Source of the DNA: Verrucomicrobiota bacterium
Lineage (GTDB): Bacteria > Verrucomicrobiota > Verrucomicrobiia > Limisphaerales > J093
NCBI GenBank assembly: GCA_029556615.1
Contig: JAKQDD010000156.1
Coordinates: 1 to 47,624, forward strand
Reading direction: 5' to 3'
DNA: 47,624 nucleotides
Shown here: positions 35,901 to 43,781 of the stretch, in pieces
How the letters are laid out: each line of letters opens with the position of its first letter
How positions within the stretch are numbered: the stretch's first letter is position 1
The notes under the pieces: generated by a model
The model's input: the letters and a program-made list of their open reading frames with translations, nothing else
Databases searched by the model: none
What the model was told of the DNA's origin: nothing
Program-made: the position numbers and the translations under genes

Positions 35901-36519
35901 GGTGCTGGACCACGGCGAGATCCTCTTCTCCATCGAAACGGACACCTTCTCCGGAACCAGCGGTCTGCTACGGCACGGCGACGTGCTCTCGAGCCGAGGC
36001 GCCGTCGTCCGCAGCAACTCGGAATTGCTGTCGCACTTCCACCCCCCGCCAAGGGCGCACGACTACGGCCTGGACACCGTCTTCGTCTGGCCCGGCGGGG
36101 AAATCTGGTTCTCCGTCGAGGAAGGCTTCACCGACGATGTTCTTGGTCCGATCCAACCCGGCGACCTGCTCAGCGATCAGGGCCGGATCATCGGCCGTAA
36201 CCGGGATCTGTTGAGCGCCTTCGCGCCCCTCGAAGAACTGGCCGATTTCGGCCTCGACGCGATGTTCGTAGTCCACGATGCGGTCGGAACCGTTGCTGGC
36301 GCGCCCCCTCCCCGATGCGTCGCCTCGGGCTTCAGCCCCGCCACCGGCCGCTTGACCCTGACCTGGGAGGGTACAGGACGGCTGTACCAGGTCGAGAAAG
36401 CCGGCACTATCCTCGGCCCGTGGCTGCCGATCAGCCCGATCCTGACTGAGCCCCCTGTCGTAGACCCGGACGCCATCACAAGCTCACCCCAGGGCTTCTA
36501 TCGCTTGCGACAGTGGTGA
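32932..36519 (+). CDS. large secreted protein with Ca-binding-type loops and four tandem repeats
   Basis: 1195 aa from the ATG at 32932 (an in-frame ATG two codons earlier is possible). A signal peptide (CFIPALALAGTALLLAPSAIRG) is followed by a region with EF-hand/dockerin-like loops: DLDGDGLLAASGG, DIDGDGFKDITEW and DHDGNGTLEGPE plus RDGNANAIAEPGE. A long beta-rich centre (~330-800) resembles nothing I can name; it includes paired Cys. Four repeats of 61-67 residues begin near 868, 935, 996 and 1057, each with GGEIxFSxE, GDLLSxxGxxxxxN, a Phe-Pro loop and GLDAV. A C-terminal segment (RLYQVEKAGTILGPWLPISP..GFYRLRQW) is typical of verrucomicrobial secreted proteins. Function unknown. Confidence 0.85.
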   Translation: MKAQSLACFIPALALAGTALLLAPSAIRGCAQTPLNLDANPSFVFSLDPAVDPLFTPAIFGLTADQPGFDRLAALAALKETIDATFPPGIEVLVAYGGNPGYALLADTAQPPTPLAAASPLSLSGAFRSAGVAPNIYGGRGAAFMYAEATEVTLGGVPYDLPAPAAWVSPLVLDLDGDGLLAASGGLWLPHPGRLTGPYAAFDIDGDGFKDITEWIGAGDALLTTSPNPVSGLDLLGTAGGWRDGFAQLSARFDHDGNGTLEGPELHGLYLWRDGNANAIAEPGEVIPIDGTVTRMLEVNHPVNSRALFEFRTNPGTSGIVWDWWPNYALALQRRWAQQAEAFLLGDAAMAAVRNILFARVVDDNQPPRTEGLSEPWHLSPTELAAAGVDLRTFRVALLADGGRVILGWQSANHGPDQRIFQQLKRLLLADDNANGAPCQVADILLPFDQVQQVACNPSGQLAMVLGNHGSRLAFVDFNTGTVAPPGGLELRTIGLRASGLAGNSGVKYGDTGCFWFSAWQLNPKGEVTDERVWAVTPWGCWSGLSLDSLRNELGQLRSHFVASPTSGFFAAPTPGDTTETLWAIRGTNRLAAARADSFGGMHATASRSTHDPTVAFTQRQGDQYTLSLYHGSRGTVTDLLASDEPLFYPFLTEGGGTAIAAQLSLADSTMTYRAITNLAAAHPVGPDSNLLAAFPGQGKVAQGAFAHYGPNGIDVLPLPDPPCPTPPVWTCQLLPGSELIDECPIGARPNVTVPMRGEFQLQPLEEDPVFSTYAVAQLAFTAGEAPGPQYKVRGRGLYHVGGNAGLLQEMFLEVHVNDGTTDTACTFTNATRNITWPWPSVDISLRQTQGTDFQTFSLRIVAAPLREVWFSTAHGFHPGAGDLLRQAVSAGDLLSSNGQIVKRNQELTMALGIMPSPDPADLGLDAVDVLPGGEIVFSLEDDAHSETLGSLQHGDLLSHRGRRVASNQELTRAFSLMPPVPDVGLDAVQVLDHGEILFSIETDTFSGTSGLLRHGDVLSSRGAVVRSNSELLSHFHPPPRAHDYGLDTVFVWPGGEIWFSVEEGFTDDVLGPIQPGDLLSDQGRIIGRNRDLLSAFAPLEELADFGLDAMFVVHDAVGTVAGAPPPRCVASGFSPATGRLTLTWEGTGRLYQVEKAGTILGPWLPISPILTEPPVVDPDAITSSPQGFYRLRQW

Positions 36520-36528
36520 CGATGGCCG

Positions 36529-37164
36529 TCACGCTCTCTCCCGCGTGCATTCCTCACACACCGTGTCGAGCGACACCCGCAAGCGAGTGTGGCGGAGACA
36601 CATCGGCCTACCGCAAACCGTGCAGCCGAGGTTCGAGCCCCGGCCGCAGACATGACAGGCGTTCGGATGCGCCCGCAGCGGAGAGACGACCAACCGGTCC
36701 AGTTTCGGCGAGATCAACTCCAGCGGCGTCCGCCGGCACACAACCACCAGGGCGATCACCACCACGTAACCGACATAAATGAGGTGGATGTTGATGGGAT
36801 GTGAAAGACCGACGCTGTGCGACAGGAAAAACGCCCGACCGGAAAACGGATAGAACAGGTAGACCGGCCATCCGCTGAGACCCGCGTCCGTCGCCAAATG
36901 GCTGCCAAAAGCCAGCGCGCCGAAGGCCAGCGCGGTCCAGGAACGACAGCGCCAGGCCATGAACAGCATGAACAGTCCCGCGGCCACAAGGTTGTGGCCA
37001 AACGTATGGTGGTACTGGTCGTAGGCCGTAGGGGAGAAGAAGAAACCGATCCCGTCCACATCGGGCAGCACGGCGCCCAGCACGCAATAGCGCCGGATCT
37101 GCGGGTTGCTGCCCGGCAGGTTGCCCAGCGCCCATCCTAACATCGCGTGGGCCTCAAGATGCAC
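36529..37164 (-). CDS. membrane-bound metal-dependent hydrolase (YdjM/DUF457-like) with C-terminal zinc-binding tail
   Basis: 211 aa, convergent with the large secreted protein and ending only 9 bp away. Start MHLEAHAMLGWALG. LPDVDG and YHHTFGHN, with a later GSHLATD and LSHSVGLSHPINIHL, give the His/Asp set of YdjM-type inner-membrane hydrolases, set among ~4 transmembrane helices. The C-terminal ~45 residues carry four CxxC-like pairs (CHVCGRG, CTVCGRPMC, CEEC), suggesting an added zinc-binding module. Substrate unknown. Confidence 0.82.
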   Translation of the reverse strand: MHLEAHAMLGWALGNLPGSNPQIRRYCVLGAVLPDVDGIGFFFSPTAYDQYHHTFGHNLVAAGLFMLFMAWRCRSWTALAFGALAFGSHLATDAGLSGWPVYLFYPFSGRAFFLSHSVGLSHPINIHLIYVGYVVVIALVVVCRRTPLELISPKLDRLVVSPLRAHPNACHVCGRGSNLGCTVCGRPMCLRHTRLRVSLDTVCEECTRERA

Positions 37165-37192
37165 AAGCTCGAAGGAAGCAGGATTCGGGCCT

Positions 37193-37593
37193 CTAGCCCC
37201 TTGTCAGAGAATCTCTACCAACATGTTGTCTCCCTCGCCTCCCGGCAACGGGAGGAGAGGGCCGGCCTGTCCGCCGTAGCCTTGGCGAAGGCGGAGGAGA
37301 GGAGGGGCCTGTGTCAGTCCGCGAGCGGGGCACCCCTCTCCCGCCTTCGCCAAGGCTGCGGCGTGCAGGCCCTCGATCCCTCCCCCCGCTCCGTAGTCGC
37401 AGGGGGAGGGAAGAACCAGCGCGCGGACTCGATCCAGGAGTCGGCGTTCGCGAACTGCTGCTCGCCGCAGGCGAACCCCATGTTCCCAGCGCAGTCTGGG
37501 AAAAGTCGTGGAGTCCTCGACTTGTGAAAGTCGATGCGATTAGGTCAAGTTTGGCCCCTGCCGTTCCAGCCCTCCCCCCCTGCCTTCGAGGAC
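37193..37593 (-). repeat. dispersed repeat, composite copy F (inverse orientation)
   Basis: Read on the minus strand it has the second stem-loop of the core element: gtcctcgaaggcaggggggg, the ccaaacttgacct loop and a gtcgaggactcc end. It then has the ttcccagactgcgctgggaa hairpin, a cgcctgcggcgagcagcagt block, and ends with acatgttggtaga...ctagagg, shared with the copy at 1085-1307. The internal 37240-37380 part holds further inverted repeats (ccttggcgaagg with ccttcgccaagg). It fills the gap between the membrane hydrolase start and the URO-D gene. No gene is evident. Confidence 0.78.
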
Positions 37594-37716
37594 AAGAGCA
37601 AGCGCAGGGCCGCGATAAGCCCGATCCCATCCAGGAGGTTGAGTTGACACAGACCCTTGGCGGTCCGCCCCGCCCTTGCGCCGAATCCGAATCCGTGCGA
37701 TACACCTCCCCACCCG

Positions 37717-38709
37717 ATGAACCACGTCGAACGGTTCCGCGCAGTCATGAACTTCCAGGCGGTGGACCGGTTGCCCCGCTGGGAATGGGCCATGTGGTGG
37801 GATCTGACCATTGACCGCTGGCACCGCGAGGGCCTCCCGCCGTCGCTCCGGCATCACCAGGTGTACGACATCGCCCGATGGTTCGACCTCGACCCCTACC
37901 AGCAGTTCTGGTTCAGCACCACCGACCCCACCATCGAAGCCACCCAACACCACGTCGAAGGCATCGTCGCCCACATGGACGATTACCGGCGCGTGCGTCC
38001 CGGGCTCTTTCCCTCCCACGCCCCAGCCATCGAGGGCATGGCGCCCTGGAATGAACGCCAGCAGCGCGGCGATGCCGTCGTCTGGTGCACGCTCGAAGGG
38101 TTCTTCTGGTTCCCACGCACCCTCATGGGCTTCGAAAAGCTCATGTTCGCTTTCTCCGACCAACCCGAGCTCCTGCACGCGATCAACCGCGACCTCCTCG
38201 AGTTCAACCTCCACCTCCTCGACCAGATCTTCCATGTCTGCGTGCCGACCTTCATGACCATCGCCGAGGACATGAGTTACAACCACGGGCCCATGATCTC
38301 GAAGCGCCTCTTCGATGCCTTCATTGCACCCTACTACCGCGCCCTCCTGCCCCGGCTCCGGGCACGCGGCATCCCCCTGTTCATGGACACCGACGGCGAC
38401 GTGACGCTCCTGGTCCCGTGGCTGCTCGAACTCGGCATCCAGGGGGTCCTGCCCCTCGAACGACAGGCCAAGGTGGACGGCCTGAAGCTCCGCCAGCGCT
38501 TCCCCCAACTCCTCATGGTCGGGCATTTCGATAAGATGACCATGAACCGCGGCGAGACCGCGATGCGCGCCGAGTTCGAGCGTCTCGCGCCCCTGATCCG
38601 AAGCGGCGGGTTCATCCCCAGCGTCGACCACCAAACCCCGCCCGGGGTGTCCCTCGGCCAATACCGCGATTACCTCCGCCTGCTCTGGGAATACACCGGC
38701 GTCCCTTAG
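37717..38709 (+). CDS. URO-D superfamily protein
   Basis: 330 aa from the ATG at 37717. It starts NHVERFRAVMNFQAVDRLPR, the usual opening of URO-D-family proteins, and keeps the barrel motifs EDMSYNHGPMISKRLFDAF, LFMDTDGDV, LGIQGVLPLERQA and SGGFIPSVDHQTPPGVS. No HxC...C zinc set is seen, unlike the paralogue at 2739-3722. No haem genes are nearby. Such proteins are strongly expanded in this phylum and often lie among glycan-degradation genes; function unknown. A start 60 bp upstream lacks family sequence. Confidence 0.87.
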   Translation: MNHVERFRAVMNFQAVDRLPRWEWAMWWDLTIDRWHREGLPPSLRHHQVYDIARWFDLDPYQQFWFSTTDPTIEATQHHVEGIVAHMDDYRRVRPGLFPSHAPAIEGMAPWNERQQRGDAVVWCTLEGFFWFPRTLMGFEKLMFAFSDQPELLHAINRDLLEFNLHLLDQIFHVCVPTFMTIAEDMSYNHGPMISKRLFDAFIAPYYRALLPRLRARGIPLFMDTDGDVTLLVPWLLELGIQGVLPLERQAKVDGLKLRQRFPQLLMVGHFDKMTMNRGETAMRAEFERLAPLIRSGGFIPSVDHQTPPGVSLGQYRDYLRLLWEYTGVP

Positions 38710-38754
38710 CCCGCGGCCAAGAGGTCAGTCCCACCAATTGATGCAACAACCTCC

Positions 38755-38933
38755 TAGCGAGGCGCGCCTCAGACCAATGAAACATGCAGTCCCAAGGGCC
38801 CGTGGGGGGCAGCGGGCCTCCCTGCCTCCGCGCCTCGCTAATATAGAGTCCTCGAAGGCAGGGGGGCGGGTTGGGAACGGCAGGGACCAAACTTGACCTG
38901 TTGACCCCATATTCCACAAGTCGAGGACTCTAG
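38755..38933 (+). repeat. dispersed two-stem element, copy D (best preserved)
   Basis: Two perfect 12-bp stems: tagcgaggcgcg (38755-38766) pairs with cgcgcctcgcta (38829-38840), and tagagtcctcga (38844-38855) pairs with tcgaggactcta (38921-38932). CTAG occurs at both ends (38754-38757 and 38930-38933). Loop 2 keeps aaacttgacctgttgacccc. It lies between two convergent genes, 45 bp after the URO-D stop and 3 bp from the GH106-like stop, where it could act as a bidirectional terminator or mRNA stabiliser. Confidence 0.92.
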
Positions 38934-38935
38934 TC

Positions 38936-41900
38936 TCAATGCGAAGCGGCGGTCTCGAGAGTGACCGGGCCCAGTAACCCCGAAGTCAGGTCACCACGGT
39001 AGCGCGTCGGTATCGTGCGATAATGGTTTGCCAGCGTGTTGTATACCAGCACCTCGATCCGGTTCTCGCCCGCCTTCACCTGCTTCGAGATGTCCACACG
39101 CCAGGGCGGCGCAACCCGGATGCCGGCCAATTGCCCGTTCACCCGCACCTCCGCCGTGGCCACCAGCTTGCCGAGATTCAGCGTCACTTCCCCACGCGCC
39201 TGCTCCGCCGTCAGCACGACGGTCTTGCGATACCAGGCGCCGCCGGAATAGCACTCGAGCGCCCCCACCTTGGACCAATCGCCCACGAACGCCACGCCGC
39301 GCCCGCAGTCGAGCCGGACCGGGTCCGGCAACACCGCGCCGCCGCTCACACCCGTGTCCGGCACGACCCGTAACGCCACCACCGCCGGACGCTCGAACCC
39401 GGTCTGCGCCTCGAAACGCCCCCCAGGCCCGGCTCGGAGACGACGCCCATCCGCCCACGCCTCCACCCTGCCTCGGGCGGTCACCTGCAGACCGCGGAAT
39501 CCCGGCGGCGCAAGAAACCGGAACCACTCCGCAGGCCGATTGCCACCATGGACATCGAACGGGATGACCGCCGGATCGTCAAACCACGTCATCGCCAACG
39601 GCGTCCGCCGCGCCGCCGCCGGCCCGGTATCCACCCGCTTGAGAACGAAATACCCCCGGCCCGCCCGGTCGTACCGCACCAGGAGCGAATTGGCACCCGC
39701 CCGCAGCGTCACGGCCTCCCCGAGGTCCGCAATCCGCACGCCGTTGAGAAACACCGCCGCCGGCGTCAGGATCTCCGACGCGTGCGGCGTCGGTCCCTCG
39801 CCCGGACGACTGGCCACGATGCGCACCCGCGTCTCCCCCTCCACGGTCGCCCAAGTCCAGAGGTAGTATCGGGCGCCGGCCGCCTCCGGCTCATACCGGG
39901 TCTCATTGAGTCCTTCGGCCCGCTTGCCAAGGCAGAGGAAGTGATCCGTCACATTCTCCTTCAACCCGTGCCAGCCCTGATGCCCAGGATCCCCTTCAAA
40001 CCCCAGCCGCCACGAGAACGCGTAGTGCCGCCACCGGTACTCCTTCCCGCCCATCGTGACCGGCGCCTGCGGATTCACCGGCGCCGCTTCAACCCTCTCG
40101 GACTCCGCCACCGCCGGAACCGGCCCCAATACCCAAAACTGCGGCCCGAATCCATGGGTCACACGCTCCCAGCCGCTGTCGTCGTATGCCGCCGTCGTCC
40201 ACGCCGCCACATCCCCAACCTCGATCGCGTGCCGAAACAGCCGCGCTTCCGGCCCAATCCGCTCCTCCGCAACAGGCAGCCGGAAGTCGCCAAAGCGATT
40301 GTCCATCGTCGGCTGCAACTCGAACTCCCACTCGCCGGCAAGGGGGACGGCCGATTGGAGATTTGAGATTTCGGATTTCAGATTTGAAAGGGCGGATTCG
40401 CGATTCGAGTTTCGAGACGGCGCATTGGGGGCAGCCGGGGTCGGGCTGAAGACGACGATTTGCGCCTCGTAGTCTTCCAAGGGCAGTTCAACCTCGGTGT
40501 GGGTTGCCGTCCCCCCAAGCACGCGCAAGGGCCGCACATCCCCCGTCCAAGGATCCCACAGCTCGGCCCGGCCTTTGGCCCGGAATTCGACCGCCGAGTT
40601 CCTGGGCGCGTCCATGACCATGTAAACGTCGCGCGAGCCGATCTTGCGGTGGAGCGAGCGCACCGGTTTCTCGGCTCGGGTGTCGGGGATGACGACGCCA
40701 AGGACGGCTGGCGGCACCTCCTTGGGGTTGCCAAGCCGGTTCTTCGCGGCAAAGGTCCGGTCCGCCAGCGCATCGAGTTCCGGATCCTCGCGCCCGGCCC
40801 GATCGCTCGCCAGAGGCAGGCCGCCAACGCTCAGCACCAGCCCCCCGGCCTCGGCCAACGCGGCCGCCTTCTCGAGCGACGACCAGCGCACGGCGTCCAT
40901 CGCCGGAATCACCAGCACCCGATACGACGAATCAACCACATCGAGGCGTCCCTCCCGAACCGTGGCGCGGGCTAGCGAGTCGGCATCCACAAACTCGAAG
41001 TTGATCCCGGCAGCCATGAGCGCCCGCGCCGTGTCAAACGCCACGCGGGTCGCCTTGTCGCCATCCAGGCCGGCGTCGAAGGGCGCAACGGGGTACAACA
41101 CCGCCACGTCGCAGACGAACGTCCCTTGGCTCAGCAGATACGACAACCGCTCGAAGTAATCCAGAAACACCCCCATGTGCGCCCAGTACGGCATCCGGAA
41201 GTGGTAGCACGGGGGCGCCCACTCCCAAAACGAGCCGTGCGTCGTGTAGTAGAGCCCGTGCAGGTTCAACAGCGTGCAGCCATACAGGAAGTTCTCGCGG
41301 GTGGCGAACATCAGCCGCTCCGGAGTCGCGCCCCAGCCGAGGCTGTGGTAGCCTTCGAGCCAGACCCGCGGCCGCCGATACAGGCTGGCGATGGACGAAG
41401 AGACCTTGCCCTTGATCAGGTCCGCTTGCCCGCCGGGCGTGTCGTGGCCGGGCGCCGTATACCAGCGGGTCGCACGAAAGTAGTCGCCGAACTCGTCGGG
41501 CCGAAGCCCGCGCCCGCCCGAGTCACAGGCAAACACCAGGCCGCGCGAGCTGTGCCACCGGTAGATCGGCTGGAAATAGCGTTCTTCCATCAGCGCCATC
41601 CGCACGTCGGCAAAGTCCATGCGCGCCTTCGGCGTGACTGGTCCCATGTCTCCCCAAAGGGCCGGCAACACGTCGAACACACGGTACCCTTTGCGCCGCT
41701 GGAACTCGGCGGCAAAATCCGCATTCCAACCGTGCGGGCCCGCCCCGATCTGCAGCTCGTCGTTGAAGAAGTAGTTCAGGCCCGCCGATGACTTGTCAGG
41801 GGTCGCGTCCTGGAACCGCTGATAGAAGTCCCGCACGACGATCTCGCCAATCCCCTCGAGGAGCGGGTTCAGGGTGTTGGCCTGGCGCTGCACCCCAAAC

Positions 41901-42646
41901 ACACAGACTTCCCATTCGCCCTCCGGAGCCGTCCATCGGAGATTCCCCTCGCGGACAAACGGCGTCAGGTCCATACCCCCCCGCTGCAATCGTCCGCCCT
42001 CGACCCGATACGCCCAAACGCCAAGACTCGTCCCCGGCACGGCCACGCCGGCAGCCTGGCCTCCGGTCAACCGCTGGCGGGCGGGCGGATCAAGCTTCAG
42101 GGCGTTGAGCTCCGACCTCGAATAAAACAGGCGCCGGAACAAGTTGGGTGCGCCGGTCCAATCCAAAGTGTAGGTGCTCAAACCAATGCCCATCCCCCGC
42201 TCGCGGCACGCATCGGCCACCCGACCCCACATCCGCCACCAACGCTCGCTGAAGATCGGGGGTTCCGAGGCGTACGTGGGCCAGCCCGGCGAGTCCTCGT
42301 GCGCGTAATTGACCTGGACTCCGCTCACCCCCTTCCGATGCAACTCGTCGAGCTGCCACAGCAGCCGCTCTTCATCCAACGGATCGCCGGTCCACCACCA
42401 GAAAGGCACTTCGCCGTAGCCCGCCGGCGGGTTCCGGAAGCCAGGCAGAACGTCAAACCCCGGATCGCGACAGGGAAAACCACTCGCACCCGCCGGCAGC
42501 GCAATCCCACCGACCGGATCGAGCGGCGCCGGCGCACCCCCGGGGCCTGCCGCCATCGCCGTGATTCCGATCGAAGCCCAGGCGAGCCATCGAATCGCAC
42601 CCGCCCCAGGGCGTTGCCTGCCGTCATGAAGAAATCCTGCGCTCAT
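38936..42646 (-). CDS. GH106-like alpha-L-rhamnosidase, secreted
   Basis: 1236 aa from the ATG at 42646. A signal-like segment (IRWLAWASIGITAMAAG) precedes the catalytic domain, whose start (RNPPAGYGEVPFWWWTGDPL..QLDELHRKGVSGVQV) is characteristic of the large GH106-like family. The barrel continues with DELQIGAGPHGW, GYHSLGWGATPERLMFATRE and NLHGLYYTTHG. A repeat-derived low-complexity insert lies at ~742-767. C-terminal galactose-binding-like domains follow (WYRKTVVLTAEQARGEVTL, TAEVRVNGQLAG), ending VLVYNTLANHYRTIPTRYRG. It probably removes rhamnose from plant or algal polysaccharides. The frame is open to 43927, but that part only shadows the methyltransferase on the other strand. Confidence 0.87.
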   Translation of the reverse strand: MSAGFLHDGRQRPGAGAIRWLAWASIGITAMAAGPGGAPAPLDPVGGIALPAGASGFPCRDPGFDVLPGFRNPPAGYGEVPFWWWTGDPLDEERLLWQLDELHRKGVSGVQVNYAHEDSPGWPTYASEPPIFSERWWRMWGRVADACRERGMGIGLSTYTLDWTGAPNLFRRLFYSRSELNALKLDPPARQRLTGGQAAGVAVPGTSLGVWAYRVEGGRLQRGGMDLTPFVREGNLRWTAPEGEWEVCVFGVQRQANTLNPLLEGIGEIVVRDFYQRFQDATPDKSSAGLNYFFNDELQIGAGPHGWNADFAAEFQRRKGYRVFDVLPALWGDMGPVTPKARMDFADVRMALMEERYFQPIYRWHSSRGLVFACDSGGRGLRPDEFGDYFRATRWYTAPGHDTPGGQADLIKGKVSSSIASLYRRPRVWLEGYHSLGWGATPERLMFATRENFLYGCTLLNLHGLYYTTHGSFWEWAPPCYHFRMPYWAHMGVFLDYFERLSYLLSQGTFVCDVAVLYPVAPFDAGLDGDKATRVAFDTARALMAAGINFEFVDADSLARATVREGRLDVVDSSYRVLVIPAMDAVRWSSLEKAAALAEAGGLVLSVGGLPLASDRAGREDPELDALADRTFAAKNRLGNPKEVPPAVLGVVIPDTRAEKPVRSLHRKIGSRDVYMVMDAPRNSAVEFRAKGRAELWDPWTGDVRPLRVLGGTATHTEVELPLEDYEAQIVVFSPTPAAPNAPSRNSNRESALSNLKSEISNLQSAVPLAGEWEFELQPTMDNRFGDFRLPVAEERIGPEARLFRHAIEVGDVAAWTTAAYDDSGWERVTHGFGPQFWVLGPVPAVAESERVEAAPVNPQAPVTMGGKEYRWRHYAFSWRLGFEGDPGHQGWHGLKENVTDHFLCLGKRAEGLNETRYEPEAAGARYYLWTWATVEGETRVRIVASRPGEGPTPHASEILTPAAVFLNGVRIADLGEAVTLRAGANSLLVRYDRAGRGYFVLKRVDTGPAAARRTPLAMTWFDDPAVIPFDVHGGNRPAEWFRFLAPPGFRGLQVTARGRVEAWADGRRLRAGPGGRFEAQTGFERPAVVALRVVPDTGVSGGAVLPDPVRLDCGRGVAFVGDWSKVGALECYSGGAWYRKTVVLTAEQARGEVTLNLGKLVATAEVRVNGQLAGIRVAPPWRVDISKQVKAGENRIEVLVYNTLANHYRTIPTRYRGDLTSGLLGPVTLETAASH
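40346..40420 (-). repeat. AT-richer short tandem repeat inside the GH106-like gene
   Basis: The plus strand reads as repeated gat-ttgaga, gat-ttcgga, gat-ttcaga, gat-ttgaaa units, then cgattcga and gtttcgag. In frame on the minus strand this gives SNLKSEISNLQS after SRNSNRESA. Base composition is sharply lower in GC than the flanks. It sits in a linker, so the protein tolerates it. Confidence 0.7.
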
Positions 42647-42757
42647 CGTGCAAGCCCAGTGTGACAACACCCGATCCCTGACGCAACGGCACATGCCGGA
42701 CCTGGGTCCCCGTCCAAGCCTTGACCGACCCCGGGCACGCCCCGCATCCTGCGTCGA

Positions 42758-43774
42758 GTGACTGCGAAACAGACAAGGCACGGGACCTGGACTGCGGACC
42801 GTCTGCTGGAATTGGGCCGGGGTTACCAGCCCGCGGCCGTGCTGGCCGCCGCCGCCGACCTCGACCTGTTCGATGCGCTCGCGCCGGGAGCCCGGGACGC
42901 CACAGCCCTCGCCCGCCGCCTTCGCTGCGACGTCCGAAGCCTCGTCCCCTTGCTCGACGCGCTCACCGCCCTCCGCCTCTTGAACCGCCAGGGCAACCGT
43001 TACGCCCTCCCCCGCGGCGCCGCACCGTTCCTGACGTCGCGCGGCACTCACAGCATCCTGGCCATGGCCCAACACCAGGCCAACTGCCTGCGCCGTTGGG
43101 CCCAGCTCGCCCGCGTGGTCCGAACCGGCCGGCCCATACGCCGAATGCCCAGTGTGCGGGGTGCCGATGGCGACGCCGCGTCGTTCATCGGGGCAATGCA
43201 CAATATCTCGAGCCCCGTCGCTGGCCGCGTCATTCGCGCCGTCCGCCCCCTGCGCTTTCGTCATCTGCTCGACGTCGGCGGCGCCTCGGGCACCTGGACG
43301 ATGGCCTTCCTGCGCGCCTGCCCCGCCGGCCATGCGACGCTCCTGGACCTGCCCCATGTCATCCCCATGGCCCGCCGCCGCCTCGCCGCCGCCCACCTGC
43401 AGCATCGAGTCCGGCTGGTCGCCGGCGATTTCATGGCCGATCCGTTGCCCCATGGCGCCGACCTCGCCTGGGTGAGCGCCATCGTCCATCAAAACAGCCG
43501 CGCCCAGAATCGGATGCTGTTCGCCAAAGTCCATGACGCGCTCGACCCCGGCGGACGCATCGCCATCCGCGACATCCTCATGGACCCGAGCCGTACCCAA
43601 CCCGTCGCCGGCGCCCTGTTCGCGCTCAATATGCTCGTCGCCACCGCCGGCGGCGGCACGTTCACCTTCGATGAACTCCGCGAGGACCTCGAGTCCGCCG
43701 GGTTCACCCACGCCCGAGTCATGCGCCGCGACCCGGGAATGAACTCGATCGTCATGGCGGAACGTCCCGAGTAA
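42758..43774 (+). CDS. class I SAM-dependent O-methyltransferase (family 2 type)
   Basis: 338 aa from a GTG at 42758. An N-terminal winged-helix dimerisation domain (~15-95, AVLAAAADLDLFDALAPGA, LLDALTALRLL) precedes a Rossmann methyltransferase fold with HLLDVGGASGTWTMAF as SAM motif I (~167-184), DLPHVIPMARRRL, VAGDFMADPLPHGADL and VHDALDPGGRIAIRD. This is the layout of plant-COMT-like bacterial O-methyltransferases acting on small phenolic or polyketide substrates; the substrate is not readable. It starts divergently from the GH106-like gene and is followed after 7 bp by the M48 protease gene. Confidence 0.88.
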   Translation: MTAKQTRHGTWTADRLLELGRGYQPAAVLAAAADLDLFDALAPGARDATALARRLRCDVRSLVPLLDALTALRLLNRQGNRYALPRGAAPFLTSRGTHSILAMAQHQANCLRRWAQLARVVRTGRPIRRMPSVRGADGDAASFIGAMHNISSPVAGRVIRAVRPLRFRHLLDVGGASGTWTMAFLRACPAGHATLLDLPHVIPMARRRLAAAHLQHRVRLVAGDFMADPLPHGADLAWVSAIVHQNSRAQNRMLFAKVHDALDPGGRIAIRDILMDPSRTQPVAGALFALNMLVATAGGGTFTFDELREDLESAGFTHARVMRRDPGMNSIVMAERPE

Positions 43775-43781
43775 CCGCGGC

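Noticed and set aside
37240..37590. Possible CRISPR or satellite array in the 37-kb repeat-rich gap
   Set aside because: The repeats are inverted hairpin modules without regular spacing or spacers, and no cas genes are near.
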